Made by a program: the position numbers and the translations under genes. This document shows, in pieces, positions 49,907-63,100 of a DNA stretch of 64,000 nt. Positions within the stretch are counted from its first letter, which is position 1; each line of letters opens with the position of its first letter. Under the pieces are notes generated by a model. The model was given only the letters and a program-made list of their open reading frames with translations. It was not told where the DNA came from and did no database searches. Source of the DNA: Plasmodium malariae (lineage: Eukaryota; Apicomplexa; Aconoidasida; Haemosporida; Plasmodiidae). Where the stretch lies: NCBI RefSeq assembly GCF_900090045.1, contig NC_041776.1, forward strand, positions 434,001 to 498,000. The letters are read 5' to 3'.

Positions 49907-52157
49907 CTAACCATTGGGGAGTTCCTTCAATCTTTCATGAATAATTTTGTTAATCATCACGTTTAGGAGCTGACGAAAAAAAAAATAATAAAATAAAATT
50001 ATGATATAATATAAAAAAATAATGTAATATAATGAAATAAAATGACAAAATAATTAAATAACAAAATAATTCAATAATATAAACTCGAGTTGTCCTAATA
50101 GCATTTTAAGTAAAATATAGCTTAATAATGGGAGGGCACACAAAATAGCATAATTAAAAGTGTTACGTTTAAAGGGTTTGATTTGGTTTGGGGCTTTTGC
50201 TCTTCTTTTGTGGAAACTTTTCTTTTTTGTTTTATATTTTTGAAATGAGTGAAGTGTTTGTATATGAAAAACAGTATTTCTGCAATCTGTACAGGAGTAT
50301 CGTAAATTCATATATATAACACATACATATCTACATATATAGACATGTATATACATATATAATAATGTATACATTTATCAGCATGTATACATTTATAAGC
50401 ATGTATACATTTATAAGCATGTATACATTTATAAGTATGTATATATATACACGTCTGTAGGACATTAAGCACCCTTTCTTGTAATGCTCCATTGAAAACA
50501 CAAGTGAGCGTGTGCATAATGTGCTAATATATATGTAGGGGACTGTTCACTCATTTTGTGCACTATGTATATTACTTTATTTTGACGAAATGAGTCAATC
50601 TGAAGAGAAAGAATTTTCATTTGCCATTTATGACCAGTTTTAACAACATTAATCATATTTGACACTTTTGTCTGTTCTCCTGGATTTAGTCTAACTGCAT
50701 ATTTTTGTTGACATATATGATTTCTCACAATCGTTTTTTCAGATATGTATTTAAAATTCTTCCTATTTCTGTTTCTCCTTAAACACGTTTGAAGAGGGGT
50801 ATTTAAATATACCTGTACATAGTTGAAGTTATCTACGAAGAAGAGGAAGCAAAAAGGTAAACAAAACTTGTAAGTGAAGCAAGTAGAGCAAGTATGATAC
50901 ATAGAATAAGGGCATTTTAAAATGTGTGCACAGGTATATACGATGACCATAGCCAAACCAATATAAAGCATACAGGTATGTATGTTATTATTTATATTTG
51001 CTAAACATTTCCAATGCTTGGAATTATATTATTTCCAATTTGTTGGCTTCTTTTTAAAAAAGAAAAAAACAAAAAGACGTCAACAGAGTATTACATTTTT
51101 TGGACAGTAAAAAATATTTTTTTCTCATCGATGGTAAGTGAAAGGTGTCGTTTAAGATGATTATTTTGTTTCTTGAATTTTTATGAGGACAGTGATGTTC
51201 TTTTTCTTTTTCCTTTTCATGTTGCTCTTTGCATTTTTCCCGACGCATTAGGCTTAAACAATATGAGTAAGCAATTTTTCTAGCTACCTTCCAATACTTG
51301 GTTTGATTAATTAGAGTTGCTTTTTTTTTTTTTTCTTTTTTTCTTATGAGAAGTATACCATTTTTTACTCTTGTTTTTTTTAAAAAGGGATAAAAGACAT
51401 TTTGAGTAGATTTTTTTTTTTTTTTTTTCTTTTCGTAAATTATATATTTCTCATTTAGCATGTAATAGTGGTATTTTTCCGCCTTTTTTAACTGTAATGA
51501 GAAAGGAGTATTTTTTTTTTCTTTACTTTGATAGTTGTAAAATTGTTTTTCAATAAAATCCGTACATATAACATATATACAAGTTTTATTTTTACTCATA
51601 AATAATTGGAAATATTTTTTCCATTTTATTATTTGGTTCGCAAAAGTATAACACATTTTATACTTGTTAAGGTTATTGAAAAGCGTCGCTTTCTTTTTTA
51701 TGTTCCATTTGTTGTATGGGTATCTGTGTTTCCCTCTCATATTATTGTACTTGTCCTTGTAATTTTTAAGAAATTTATTTTTTTTATTTTGTCTTATCAC
51801 TTTTTTTATCATATTATTTAACTTGTTATATGCATTTGGCTGGAAAGGATGACACCCCATACGGGTGAGAAGGCATCTTGAAAGGTATAATAAAAAGGAG
51901 AAAGAAATTATTTTAGTTCCCCTCTTTCTACCTGTGCAGCTAAGTTTTATCCTTACATTGTTTAGTCTATAGTAATATTTAATTAGATTTATAAAAAGTA
52001 TTTTTTCTTCTACATATTTGTAGAAGATACGCTTTTCCGTTAAGTTGTAAAAAAGGTAAATGAAATGGAGAATTTGCTTCTTCCTCTTTAATAAATTATT
52101 TATCAATGTGTCCTTACCACTACAAGGTTTTCCATAAAACAAAAAGGTGAAGTTCAT
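49907..52157 (-). CDS. PSTK: O-phosphoseryl-tRNA(Sec) kinase
   Basis: Three exons: 52157-51095, 50832-50576 and 49969-49907; 1,383 bases, 460 residues, phases 1 and 0. PSTK phosphorylates Ser-tRNA(Sec), the step before SepSecS makes selenocysteyl-tRNA. Visible: an N-terminal P-loop (YGKPCSGKDT, residues 8-17); IIILNDTFHLPSMRKKYFLL, the counterpart of the family's DDN-x-Y-x-RSMR motif; and, across the first intron, YNFNYVQVYLNTPLQTCLRRN, the Q-x-x-L-x-x-P-L-x-x-C-x-x-RN signature. The final short exon (NKLLNVMINKIIHERLKELP) completes the C-terminal helix. Between the P-loop and DxF motif is a Lys/Asn-rich insertion, so the protein is longer than archaeal PSTK (about 250). Plasmodium is known to make selenoproteins. 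Intron 2 contains an 18-base tgtatacatttataagca repeat. Confidence 0.88.
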
Positions 52158-52202
52158 TTTGTGAATTTTGAAGAGGTTGGAAAAGAGAACGCAAATGGCT
52201 AG

Positions 52203-52243
<41 letters not shown>

Positions 52244-52751
52244 AAAGGTGCTAATTGAGGATCAGATGAAGGGCAAATTTGAAAAATTCAAAATGAAAGG
52301 TAAAATTAACGCATAATAATTAAAAGTTTAAGGTGGATCACGAAATTATGCAAACAGTTAAAAAAATTTTGAGTTACGTAATACTTAATTTGTGAAGAAG
52401 GAAAAGAAATAAGAATAATAAATATAATATTATTCCTTTTATTTATCTCTACTCGCATTATTTTATTTTATTAATATTTTTTTTTTTTTCTAGCTTTTTT
52501 GTAGAATTAAAGGTATAATGAATATGGCAATATTTACTATACCAGAAAATATGTTTACAAAAAATAAAATAAAATTAAATAATCTTAATTAAATGAACAA
52601 AAAAAATATACGACAAAAAGGTTAATTTTTCACAGAAACGTAGTATGTACGTCGCTTTGTACTCCTTTCATTTAATTTTTTTTTTTTTTTTTTTTTTACT
52701 TTCTACACTTTAAGCAACATGTGAAAAGATAAATACAAAGAATATACTTTT
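52158..52751. other. Intergenic region (PSTK 5' / helicase 3')
   Basis: A short spacer between two minus-strand genes, so it must contain the PSTK promoter and helicase 3' flank. It has an A run at 52202-52241 (about 40 bases) directly before the PSTK start and a T run at 52676-52697. No gene is seen. Confidence 0.55.
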
Positions 52752-54482
52752 TCAGCTGTTTTTTTCGTTTCCCTTTAAGGTAAACAAGTTGTTCATGTAA
52801 CAGTCGACATCGTAAACGTGAACATTTAACATTTTGAATATTCTTTTTCTATAACTTCTTTTATCCTTTTTCTCAAAAATGTTTATAACAGCTCCCTTAT
52901 TGTTTATTCTGCCTATTCTTCCACACCTGTGTACATATTCCGTGGGGGCTAAAGAGGGAAAAGATGGTAGCAAGCGCATGTGTAAAAAATGAGAAAACAT
53001 ATATGCACACGCATTGACACAGATACATGTATTAGCATACACACAAATGTATAGCACTGCACATAAATAGAGAATGCCCCTTTTTTTTTTTTTTTTTTTT
53101 TTCTTATTTTCCAAAAGCTTACTCGAAGGCATGTCAAAATTAATGATCGTCGTGAAACCCGTACAATTGATTCCTCTATATAATAAATTGGTAGATATAA
53201 ACATAAAATTTACGTATTTTTTTAAATTTTTATAATCAACCATGTCGTTTTTAAAGAAGTTTGCGTAATTTATATCCTTGAATATTTTCTTCTTTCCTTT
53301 ATCCTTCTGAGCAAAGATGGTCTGAATATCGACATCGAAGCGATTTCTAAAAAGGCTCCATAGATCCATAACCTTTTTCTAAAATATAGAAGAAAAAAAA
53401 AAAAAAAAAAAAAAAATTAAACACACGAGAAAAAGAAACATTACGACTGTATGTGCTTCCCTGTTTAGGTAGGCATACTCAGAAAATGATAGGTGTAAAG
53501 ATAAGAAAGTTTTTAAATGTTTGCGTGTGAATATGGTGAGGATGAGAAGTAATACGTGAAGGGGGGCAAAAAAAAAAAAATAAAAATAATAAATAAATAA
53601 ATAATAAATAGATAAATAATAAATAAATAAATAAATAATAAATAATAAATAATAAATAATAAATAATAAATAAATAATAAATAAAATAAATAAAATAAAT
53701 AAAATAAATAAATAAATAAAATAAATGAATGAATAAACGAAATGCATCACATCATAATGCAGTATAATAATATGATATAATGCAATTCAGTGGACATAAT
53801 GAGACAGAAGTCCTTTGCTATAATTCAAAATCTCGGAGGGTCTCACATCGCACTTGTAGTAGTACCTTCGTGTTGCAGAATACCAAAACATTTTTATTTA
53901 ATGGATTTGAAAATAAAACCCTTAAAAAGTTCGAGGTTGCATTATTATTTCTTTCTTTATTTTTCTTATCGTAGCAATAATTTAAATGTATCAAATTGCT
54001 GGGGATATTTCCAAATTCTTTTAGCTTGAACAAATCATTTAACATGCTTTCCTCTCGTTCGTAGTTAATGATAGAAGTGTCTTTTTTTAACTGTTGGTCT
54101 TCTTTTTTCTCCGTTCCTTGATAGAAGTTTGTCCGTAGGTCTCTATTCCGTGTGTTCTGTACGTTTTGTCCGTTTTGTTCGCTTTGTTCGTTCTGTTTAT
54201 TTTGTTCCCTCGGTTCGCTCGGTTCATTCTGTTCGTTCTTTTCGTTCTTTTCGTTCTGTTCATCCATTTTGCGAACACTTTTGTCGTTAATTTCTCTTCC
54301 TGCGTGAGTGTCTACATTTTCATGTAACTCATCTTTCCCTGCGACAGTTGAATTACCGCACGCGTTCCGATAATGACCATATGTTAAGCTTTTTAGAAAG
54401 TTCGTTGTAATTACGTGCTTTGTATAGATCAGAAATGGGTAGACCGCGGGGGTAGCACTACAACATATGACATTGGTAAGTG

Positions 54483-54514
<32 letters not shown>

Positions 54515-57500
54515 CGTTCACTTCTACATTATTATTACTATTGCCCATTTTATTATCCTTATTATTTAAATAAATTCCTCTCAATATTTTTGAGAAGAAT
54601 TTATTTTCTATTTCTATATCTATTTTATTGTTCTTACTCGTGTAATTTTTTTGCTGATTCCCTTTTTTGGGTGCATTAATGAAAAAATCGTATTCATCAA
54701 AAATAACTGTAGAAATATTTTCTAGTTTTATGATTTTCTTTTCATAAATAAGTTTTTCTATTCGTCCTGGGGTTCCTACATAAACGTTAATATGTATTAA
54801 ATCATCATCCTCCGTCTCTTTTTTTTCGCTAGCTTGATGGTTATTTTGAAGACTATCAGTCCTGATGACCCTTTGTTTATCATCTTCACTTTTAGAAGTT
54901 ACCTCGGTTAAATCATTTCTTTGACCATTTTCACTTAACACATTTAATTTTTTTTTCTTTAAACTTTTTAACTGATAATTAATGTTATTTCCTCCTATGA
55001 GTAAGTACACATTTATGTTAATATTTTTTTTAAAAAGTAAATTCAATTTTTCAATAAAAGGATCATTTTTTTTCTCTTCCCCCATATATTTGGAGAATAT
55101 AAATGAATTATTATGTATGAAAAATTTTGAATTAAAAGATTTATAAAAAGAGTTAATTATATCTTTATATAATTCATATATTTGTACACTTAATTCCTTA
55201 TTGTATGTAAGAATAAGAATATCCTTTTTTATTTTTTTTATTTTTGTTATATAGTCATTTACACTTGTAAAATGTACATGCCCCATGTTGTTCTTACCTA
55301 TCTCATTCTCTTTTATTTTACTACTTTGTGTTATCTTTTCATTACCCTGCATATCTTTATTTTTCTTTAAATAACTCAACGTATTCTTAACTTTTTGGAT
55401 ATTATGGTGAATGAAAAAATTTTCTTTTACTGATGACGTGCAAAGGAAAGAGGTAACGTTGTCGTTAATTTTTTTATTTTCATAAAAAAGATTATTTTTA
55501 TTATGACTAGAAAAAAAAAAAAAAGGGCTCTCCTCATAATTCTTCTCCACATTTAACTTCTTTTTATACTCATATAAGTTAATATTACTAATATGCTGAA
55601 AAAGTGGTAATAAATATATGAACGTTTTCCCTGTCCCTGTAGGACAATGAAGAAAAAAGGTTCTCATAAGTTTATTACTCCTCTCGTTATATTTGTTTAC
55701 ATATATTATCTGCTCTATCACCCTCTTTACGTTATCATTATTAACATATTCCTTCTTTTCTTTATTCTCGTCATCCTTATCATCAAATTTGATATGCAAG
55801 AATGGATGTCTTGCTACTACGCCTCCTACACAGTCTATACAATTTATCAAGTCAGAATAGGAATTGTTCAGAAAAAATATTACCATAGGTATAAACTTTT
55901 TTTGGTATTCTGTCGGAATTTCAATGTCGTTATATTTTAAGTAGACATTTATAAAATTATCATAAATTCCTAGGTCGCTAAAATTATACTTCTCACTTTG
56001 TACATTTTTTTTTTCCTTCATCTGGGTACCGGCTCCTGCATTCAAGTCTATGATACTATCAAATTTCGCTAGTCGTCTTTTCACACCATTACATTCTTTA
56101 GATGAACTATCCCGTATTATTATTTCTCTGCGAAAATTATCGATAGAGTTTCCCATTTTTAGTACATTCCTAAATGCACCCCCATGGTACATTTGGCCTA
56201 TTTCGTCCATTTTTTTCGTGTGGTATGTTTTGTTCATTTGGTCCATTTGAACCATTTTGTCCGTTTGGTTCGTTTTGTCCGTTTGGTTAGGTTTGTCCGT
56301 TTGGTTAGGTTTGTCCGTTTGGTTCGTTTTGTCCGTTTGGTTAGGTTTGTCCGTTTGGTTAGGTTTGTCCGTTTGGTTCGTTTTGTCCGTTTGGTTAGGT
56401 TTGTCCGTTTGGTTAGGTTTGTCCGTTTGGTTCGTTTTGTCCATTTGATCCGTTTGATCCATTAGATCCATTTGCTCCACTTTTTTCTCTCCCCTGTTGT
56501 TACTCTCTACACTCTTCTTACTCATGTTACCAGCAGTGGAAAGTTCCCTCGAATGGTCATTCTTCGGCGGCTGCCCTGTGCGCACTGGCTTTCCCATTTG
56601 CCGCTTCTTTTGCTTATTTTGTTGTTCCTTATGCTTATGTCCGTTTCCATTCGGCCTTTTCTTTTCTATCTTCTCCTCGTCAGACCTCCCCCCTTTTGGT
56701 TCATCATGCATATAAAATTTTATACTGCTTTCATTCGTGCGAAGATCTACTTCTTTCTTACCGTCTACATCGATACCAATATCGTCGATAAATGTTTTCT
56801 TATTAATATTCTTATTCATGTTATATTGTTTGGGGTCCTTTTTCCTGATATTTGTCTCCATTTTATTCGCGTTTTGACCTGCAGTTCTTTCCACGATTTT
56901 TTCCTTGATTTTTTTTTTTTTTTTTTTTTTTTTTTCTTTTTCCGTATGTCCCTTAGCTAAAACCTTTTGAAGAATTTCATTCTGCAGAATGCCTTTTTTC
57001 AAATTTGCATTTCCCTTAAACATTTCATATTTTCTCGTTTTTTTGTTTAATTTTTCAATAGAGTGCTTTAAGTTCTTTTCAAACATGTTCAGAATTTTCT
57101 CTTCCTTTCTACTTCTCTTTTTGTAGCTGTATCTTTGTCTACTATAATTCTCCTTTCTAAACTTCTTAACCTTATCGAAATGATCTCTTTTTTGCTGGCA
57201 CAATTTTTCAGACTTACTGATATGAATTTCTTTTTCCTTATCCGTTTGTGGTAAGTAACTACTCCTCACTTGTTCTTTTTTCTTTCTTTTCACATTTTTA
57301 AATTGTTCATATAACTTCTTAACTTCCTTTTTACTATATGTTTTTTTTTTTTTTTTTTTTTTTTTCCATTGAATGATTTACTCATCTCTTGTTTCGATTT
57401 TTTTACATGATCACTAAAATTGTTTGACTGATTTCCTACTACATCTGTGCCATCATTGCTGTAATTTCCTCCTTTTGAGACCCCTCTATTTTTGAAATCA

Positions 57501-57685
57501 TCATTTTTTTTTTTTTTTTTAAGCTCAAGTAAATTTTTTTTTTTGAAAAAATTTACCTTGCCAGAAAAATGGGAAACGTTCTTTTTTAAAAAGGCTAGAT
57601 AATTTTTTTTTTTTAAAATTGTGGAACCGTCGTTTGTTAGGAGCTTAAGAAGGAAGAGGAGTGTGTGTAGAAAGGCAAGGGGCAT
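52752..57685 (-). CDS. DEAD-box ATP-dependent RNA helicase (two poly(A) frameshifts)
   Basis: Three exons: 57685-53866, 53378-53123 and 52948-52752, the last junctions in phase (VFCNTK|KKVMDLW and MPS|TPTEYVHR). Helicase motifs are in order: PTEYQKKF (Q-like), CPTGTGKT (I), LTYNKELSVQ (Ia), GTPGRI (Ib), VIFDEYD (II, DEYD rather than DEAD), CCSATP (III), VLVFCNTK (IV), FISTNLLYRGIN (V) and YVHRCGRIGR (VI). The first ~450 residues are a Lys/Asn-rich extension with a T-N-Q-T-D-K-P-N-Q-T-D-K repeat; the N-terminus (MPLAFLHTLLFLLKLL) is hydrophobic then basic and could direct it to an organelle. The frame breaks by -1 at two poly(A) runs encoding polylysine (57342-57365 and 54487-54514). Coding resumes immediately, and motif III lies just past the second break, so I read these as homopolymer length errors, not a dead gene. 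Confidence 0.85.
53379..53865 (-). other. Helicase intron 1, with AATA-type repeat
   Basis: The donor follows AAC-ACG-AAG (GTACTA) at 53865 and the acceptor is TATATTTTAG ending at 53379. The 487-base intron separates motif IV from the rest of the C-terminal helicase lobe and holds about 150 bases of aataaataaata/ataataaat repeat (53580-53725). Confidence 0.75.
56232..56465. repeat. Coding repeat, N-Q-T-D-K with 54-base higher-order unit
   Basis: An 18-base unit (T/P-N-Q-T-D-K) is organised in triplets (TNQTDK, PNQTDK, PNQTDK), so a 54-base unit recurs about four times. It lies in the N-terminal extension of the helicase, in frame. Confidence 0.9.
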
Positions 57686-58652
57686 TTATGTTTATGCTAT
57701 TATGCTGCTACGCTCCTGCACGGGATAGAAATATGGTGCTAGAGATCTACAGTTAGATTTGGAAACACCCTTACAGCGGGCATTCTGTTTACTTTTTTCG
57801 ATGCTTCGGTGAAGCATACATATGTATCATGTAGTTCTTCGCAGTGATATACTTATGTATATATACCTATATATGTGTGTATATGTCTCTAAAAATATGA
57901 ACGGTACATGCAAACGTACTGCTAGTATTTGCTTATTTTATAAAAGTTACTACTTAACACAATATACGAATAAATGTTACTTGAAGGAAGCACATAGAAA
58001 TTTCAACTCAGAAAGCAAAATGAAAAAAGCAAAATGTAAAATGTAAAATGCAATATGCAAAATGGCATGACAGTAGTAAGGGCATGAATAAATAAACATT
58101 ACGAGTGAAGATACCAGAGGCGAGAGGAGAAAAGTGAAACGAAAAAAAATAAGAAAATAAAATAAATAGCCAAATAGCCAAAAAGCTAAATAGAAAAATA
58201 GAAAAATAACGGAATAACAAAATGCAGTTAAAATAAGGGGGGGAGAAATAATGCACATTATTACATAGTTAAAAATTAAAAAATAAATAGCTCACACAAA
58301 AGGAGAAAAAGTCGAGAAGGTTAAAACGAGAAAGAAATTGCCTCGAAAAAAATAAACAAAACAAAGTGAAACAAACGCAGTAAACAACGGACGATAAACA
58401 TACACTAGTGTATAGTCAGGGGGAAAAAAAAAATAAAAAAATAAAAAAGGTAAATAAAAAGAAAAAAAAGAAAAGAAAATGACAAAATGTGATATTTTTA
58501 TACAGTCTCATTCGCATGTAATGTTCTACAAAAGGTGCGGGGGAAAAATTAGAGAAAAAAATGTTTTATGAAGGAAAAATGAAAAGCAAGTTATACGCAC
58601 GTACACTGAAGCATATAGCACTTCTACACCGTATCAGTACTTAGGCCAAAGA
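57686..58652. other. Intergenic region (helicase 5' / unknown gene 3')
   Basis: This holds the helicase promoter and the 3' flank of the next minus-strand gene. It is A-rich on the plus strand, with words such as caaaatgtaaaatg (58018-58060) and agccaaatagccaaa (58165-58210). The short frames here are not convincing. Confidence 0.5.
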
Positions 58653-59004
58653 TTAGAATCCCCTAAAATGGCTAAAAACTAAAAGGGTGTGTTGATTTAA
58701 GGAGCACTTATACTTATATTTCTCACTCAAAAGGTCAAAATAGAATATCAAAAAATTTATGAGATTGTAATCTACATTAATTATTAATGCAATTATCTCT
58801 TTTGAAATTTCCATTTTTAACAAACATGATAGGAAGTGTAACGGTTGTGCAACTAATATATCTTTGATTTGTTCTTTTAACAAAATATTTTCTATTATGT
58901 CCTTTTCACTAGTATTTTCATCATATAGGCTATTCATTCTTTCCTTTATAACCTTTATATTTTCTATTCCTCTTTTAATCTGACATAGTTTTGGGGGGTA
59001 GGGG

Positions 59005-59036
<32 letters not shown>

Positions 59037-59768
59037 CAAAAAGGATATTGATCATGAATAAAAGCACGACATCTTTGAGGAAGGATGGTGATATATCCTT
59101 ATGAAACCGTTATACACCATAGAATAAACTAAACATGAGTAGGGGTATGGGAGAGTCTCTAAAATATTCATGAGGATATTACAGCAAAGAGAACAATATA
59201 TAACGACATGCTATCGCGGCATGTTATCACTCCATGTGTATAATAAAAAAAAAAAAAGGAATATTAAATATAATCGAAGCAAAATAGCAATACACAGATA
59301 TGCAGACTAAAATATAGAAAAGCAAAACAAAACCAACCTTCGGAATATCACTAAGAAACAAATTACAAATAATATTCAATGAAATTTTTTTTATCTTCTC
59401 TTCAGTAACTCGGTTAAGACACTTTAGACAAAAATAAAGGATGTACGAATGTGTGTCTTCAAAATATTTTTCATCCCTTGAAATGTTTAGAAAGAATGAC
59501 ATTACGTTGAGGAGGAACCTGCAGAAGATAAAGCAACGATAGAAGGAAAAATTTTATATTCACGCGCATCCAGTGATATACAAACATATATATTTGTACG
59601 TATGTGTACGTGGATGTACGTGCGTATACATTTTTGAGCATATAATGCATTTAAGAAAAATCCCTCGCATTGCGTTACTTGTATTCATAGCTTTCCCTGC
59701 GCAACTCATTTTTCATTTCAAAATTCTTTATTCGCATGAACATTTGAGGGACGACATCACATAAAATC

Positions 59769-59801
<33 letters not shown>

Positions 59802-60030
59802 AAAAAATAATTCTTTTGGTTAACAAAGGTTTGTCAAAGAATATGTTTATGATAGGGATATTTTTTCCAACTACTTTTCATAAGAATGAGAAGGGAAAAA
59901 GTAGCAATTTCGAGATGTTAAGCGAACGCAAAATGGGAAATTGTATTTGTAAATACACAAGGACATTTACGTATACATATATATGCATAAACATATATGT
60001 ATATCTATATGTATATCTATCTATATATAT

Positions 60031-60116
<86 letters not shown>

Positions 60117-63100
60117 GTATGTATATGTATGTATATGTATGTATATATATGTATGTATATCTATCTATATATATGTATGTATATCTATCTATATATATGT
60201 ATATATATATACATCTGCATATACACGCTTATATACACTATACGTGGGTACACTTTTGTGCCTGCTTCTTTTCGTCTAAAGCATGATAAACGATCTAACC
60301 TGTTTACCGAAAACTTATCATCAATGGTAGTCACGTAATTTATTATCTTTAAAAGGATGATATCATTCATGTAGTCATTTTTGGAAAGATTTATTTTTAT
60401 ATAGTCCCATAACTGTTAACAAAAAAAAAAAAAAAAAAAAGGGGAAGTTTGGGATGGGGAAGAATTAATGACACAGTGAAGTATTAAAATGATTTTCTCT
60501 CCTATGTAATTTTATCATCGCTTTACTTCCTTAACTTTTTCATTTTTCCTTACTTGGTGTATCTTTGGGTACAACTCAAAAAGTCTGGTTGAGAAAACGA
60601 ACAAACAGCGAAGGATACACAGGTGAGAGCTAAATCGCACATACATGCTGCGTAAGGGGGGGAAGGTATAAACGTTTAAACGGATAAACATATATATGCA
60701 TATATTTACACATATATACACACATACACATGCATATGTATACATATATACGCATATATTTACACTTATATACACCCATACACATGCAAATGTATACATA
60801 TATACGCACATAAATACACGTGCTGAACTCCTTAAGTATCCGACTGAGAACGCCAGTGGAGATTCCACTCAGTCATTTTACGTTACAATATTTTTATAAA
60901 TATACACACATGTAAACATTTTGTTAGTGCAAAAATTTCCTTCCTTTACTTATTTAAGGTAAATTTACTTTTCATGGCATAGGAACCTCCGTGCAAAATT
61001 AAAAATATGCGATGCTGTATATCTTATATTCGGGTAATGGGTCTCTCTATAATAATTTGAGGCTTTAAAATGTTGATTGTCAAACAAAAAATTTCCTGAC
61101 ACGTTCAGGTCATTATTATTATCCAATTTTTTTTCATATTTTTTATTTTCTTCATCATGTAAATCGTAAAAATCATCATCTACAATTATATTAGCAACTT
61201 TTGCAAAATTAAGTTTATTTTTTATTTCTTTTTTGATATTTTTCATATCATCCTTTATTTTCTTTATATATTCTTCTAATTTTAATATTTTATTGTTTAG
61301 AATTTCGGAATAATCTACAGTAAAGAGATCTCTATAAAATTCAAAGAAAAGAAAATTGTACAGACACAATTTTTTTTTTTTTTTTTCTTTCGCGTTTTGG
61401 TGAACTATTGTTGAAAAATTCTTTTTTCCGAATTGGTAAAATAATTCGCTTGATATTATTATGTTTTCATCTCGACACTTTTGATCATTTGGAAAAATAA
61501 TTACATCCCTGATGTTATTATTTTTGTTTAGGTACATGTCATAGTCATCCATATGAGAAGCATTTCTGTCTTCATTGCTAATATTCTGGGAAGCAATTTC
61601 TTTCAATCGTTCCATTTTCCTTTGGTATTTTCCTCCCATCTGTTTGGATTCCTTTTTTATTTGTTCTAAATTTATGTAAGCATATCCATGGAGCAAGTAG
61701 TTTTTTATTGGTACCGTATAGTCACTCTCAGAACACAACCTAATTCTCTTTTCGTTTATGTGTTTGTAAAACAAGTAAAGAATACAGTTAAAGATATTAA
61801 GTATATGAATAATGACTTGATCCTTCGTATGATTACTTGAGTAATAAAAATTATTTCGTTTCGTGTATTTCATAATATTCAAACATATATCTTTATATAT
61901 ATATACATAATTATAATTAAACATAATTAGGCACTTTGTTATTTTTAAAAGTTTAGTGCATTTATATATGGAATCGATGTTAATAATTTTTTTATAAATG
62001 TATGAAGTGATCGTATCATTGTATGTGTTTAGTATGTTCGCTATTTCGTGGGAGTTATATTTTTCTCTTTTATCAAAGTAAAACAACACAGCATCGTCAT
62101 TTCGTATATTTTCTTCATTCGAATTTTTAGGAGTAATACTGTTGAATTGGTTTTTCCTTCTTTTTTCTTTCAAATAGTGATAATGAACGCTTGATATTGT
62201 GCACTCAGACAATTGTTCTACATATGAACTTGAACTACTCATGTGTAAGAGAAAAAAGACTAAATTTTTATAAAAATATTTCTCTATTATGTCATCATAT
62301 GAACACATGTATGATAAGCAGAAACATTTATTTAAACATATTATTAACAAAGATATGTAATAATGAATATTAACAATATTTCCGTTCTTTATATACTTCT
62401 TCATCGTTATTTCATCCTTGTTTACTTTCTTCGATGTTAAGAACAAAAGTATTTTTTCCACCTCTTTCTTCGGATCGTATTTCATATGTGCAATTTTTAT
62501 TTTTATAGCTAAATAATAGTAACTGTTAAACAGGTTTGAATATTCGTTTACTACATTTTTTACTAGATCGTTTTCAAAGACTCTATCTTCATTCAGCCCA
62601 TTAGAACTGACCACGTCATTTGCACTATGTTCACAACATAGACATGTACATGTTTCTCCCCTCTTCATCAGTTCGAAATGGGTGTACAAAAGGATTATGA
62701 GTGCATCCAGGTAGAAGTTGAGGAAGTGTAGACATTTGTATTTCATCCTGAAATTGAACATTTCTATGTCTACTGCGTCCGCTTCATCCGATTCACCCTC
62801 TTCCTCTGCTTCGTCTTCTTCTTGGGCTTCCAGCTGCTCGTTCTGCATCTTTTTATTCCCGTCCGAAGTTGCATCCGAATCATTCGTGTCCGTAAAGTAG
62901 TATATATCTTCCCACCATTTATTTTTTAAAGTAAACCCTTCGTGCTTTAATATTTTTTTGCCTTCACCCCGTCTAATGTCATCCCATATATAAAACAGCA
63001 CCTCATCTAAGTAATTTTCGACTGTGTTATTGTCCGTGAAGAGGAAAAAGAAAATGCTGATTTCGTTGATTAGTCTGAAGAGGGGATATGGCACGACAAA

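Noticed and set aside
49608..49910. Plus-strand open frame of 100 residues between ARP1 and PSTK
   Set aside because: It begins at TTG, ends in a poly(T) run and has no recognisable domain; it lies in a convergent 3' region.
59816..60338. Overlapping tyrosine-rich plus-strand frames
   Set aside because: They translate a TATG/TATC microsatellite inside an intron of the minus-strand unknown gene.
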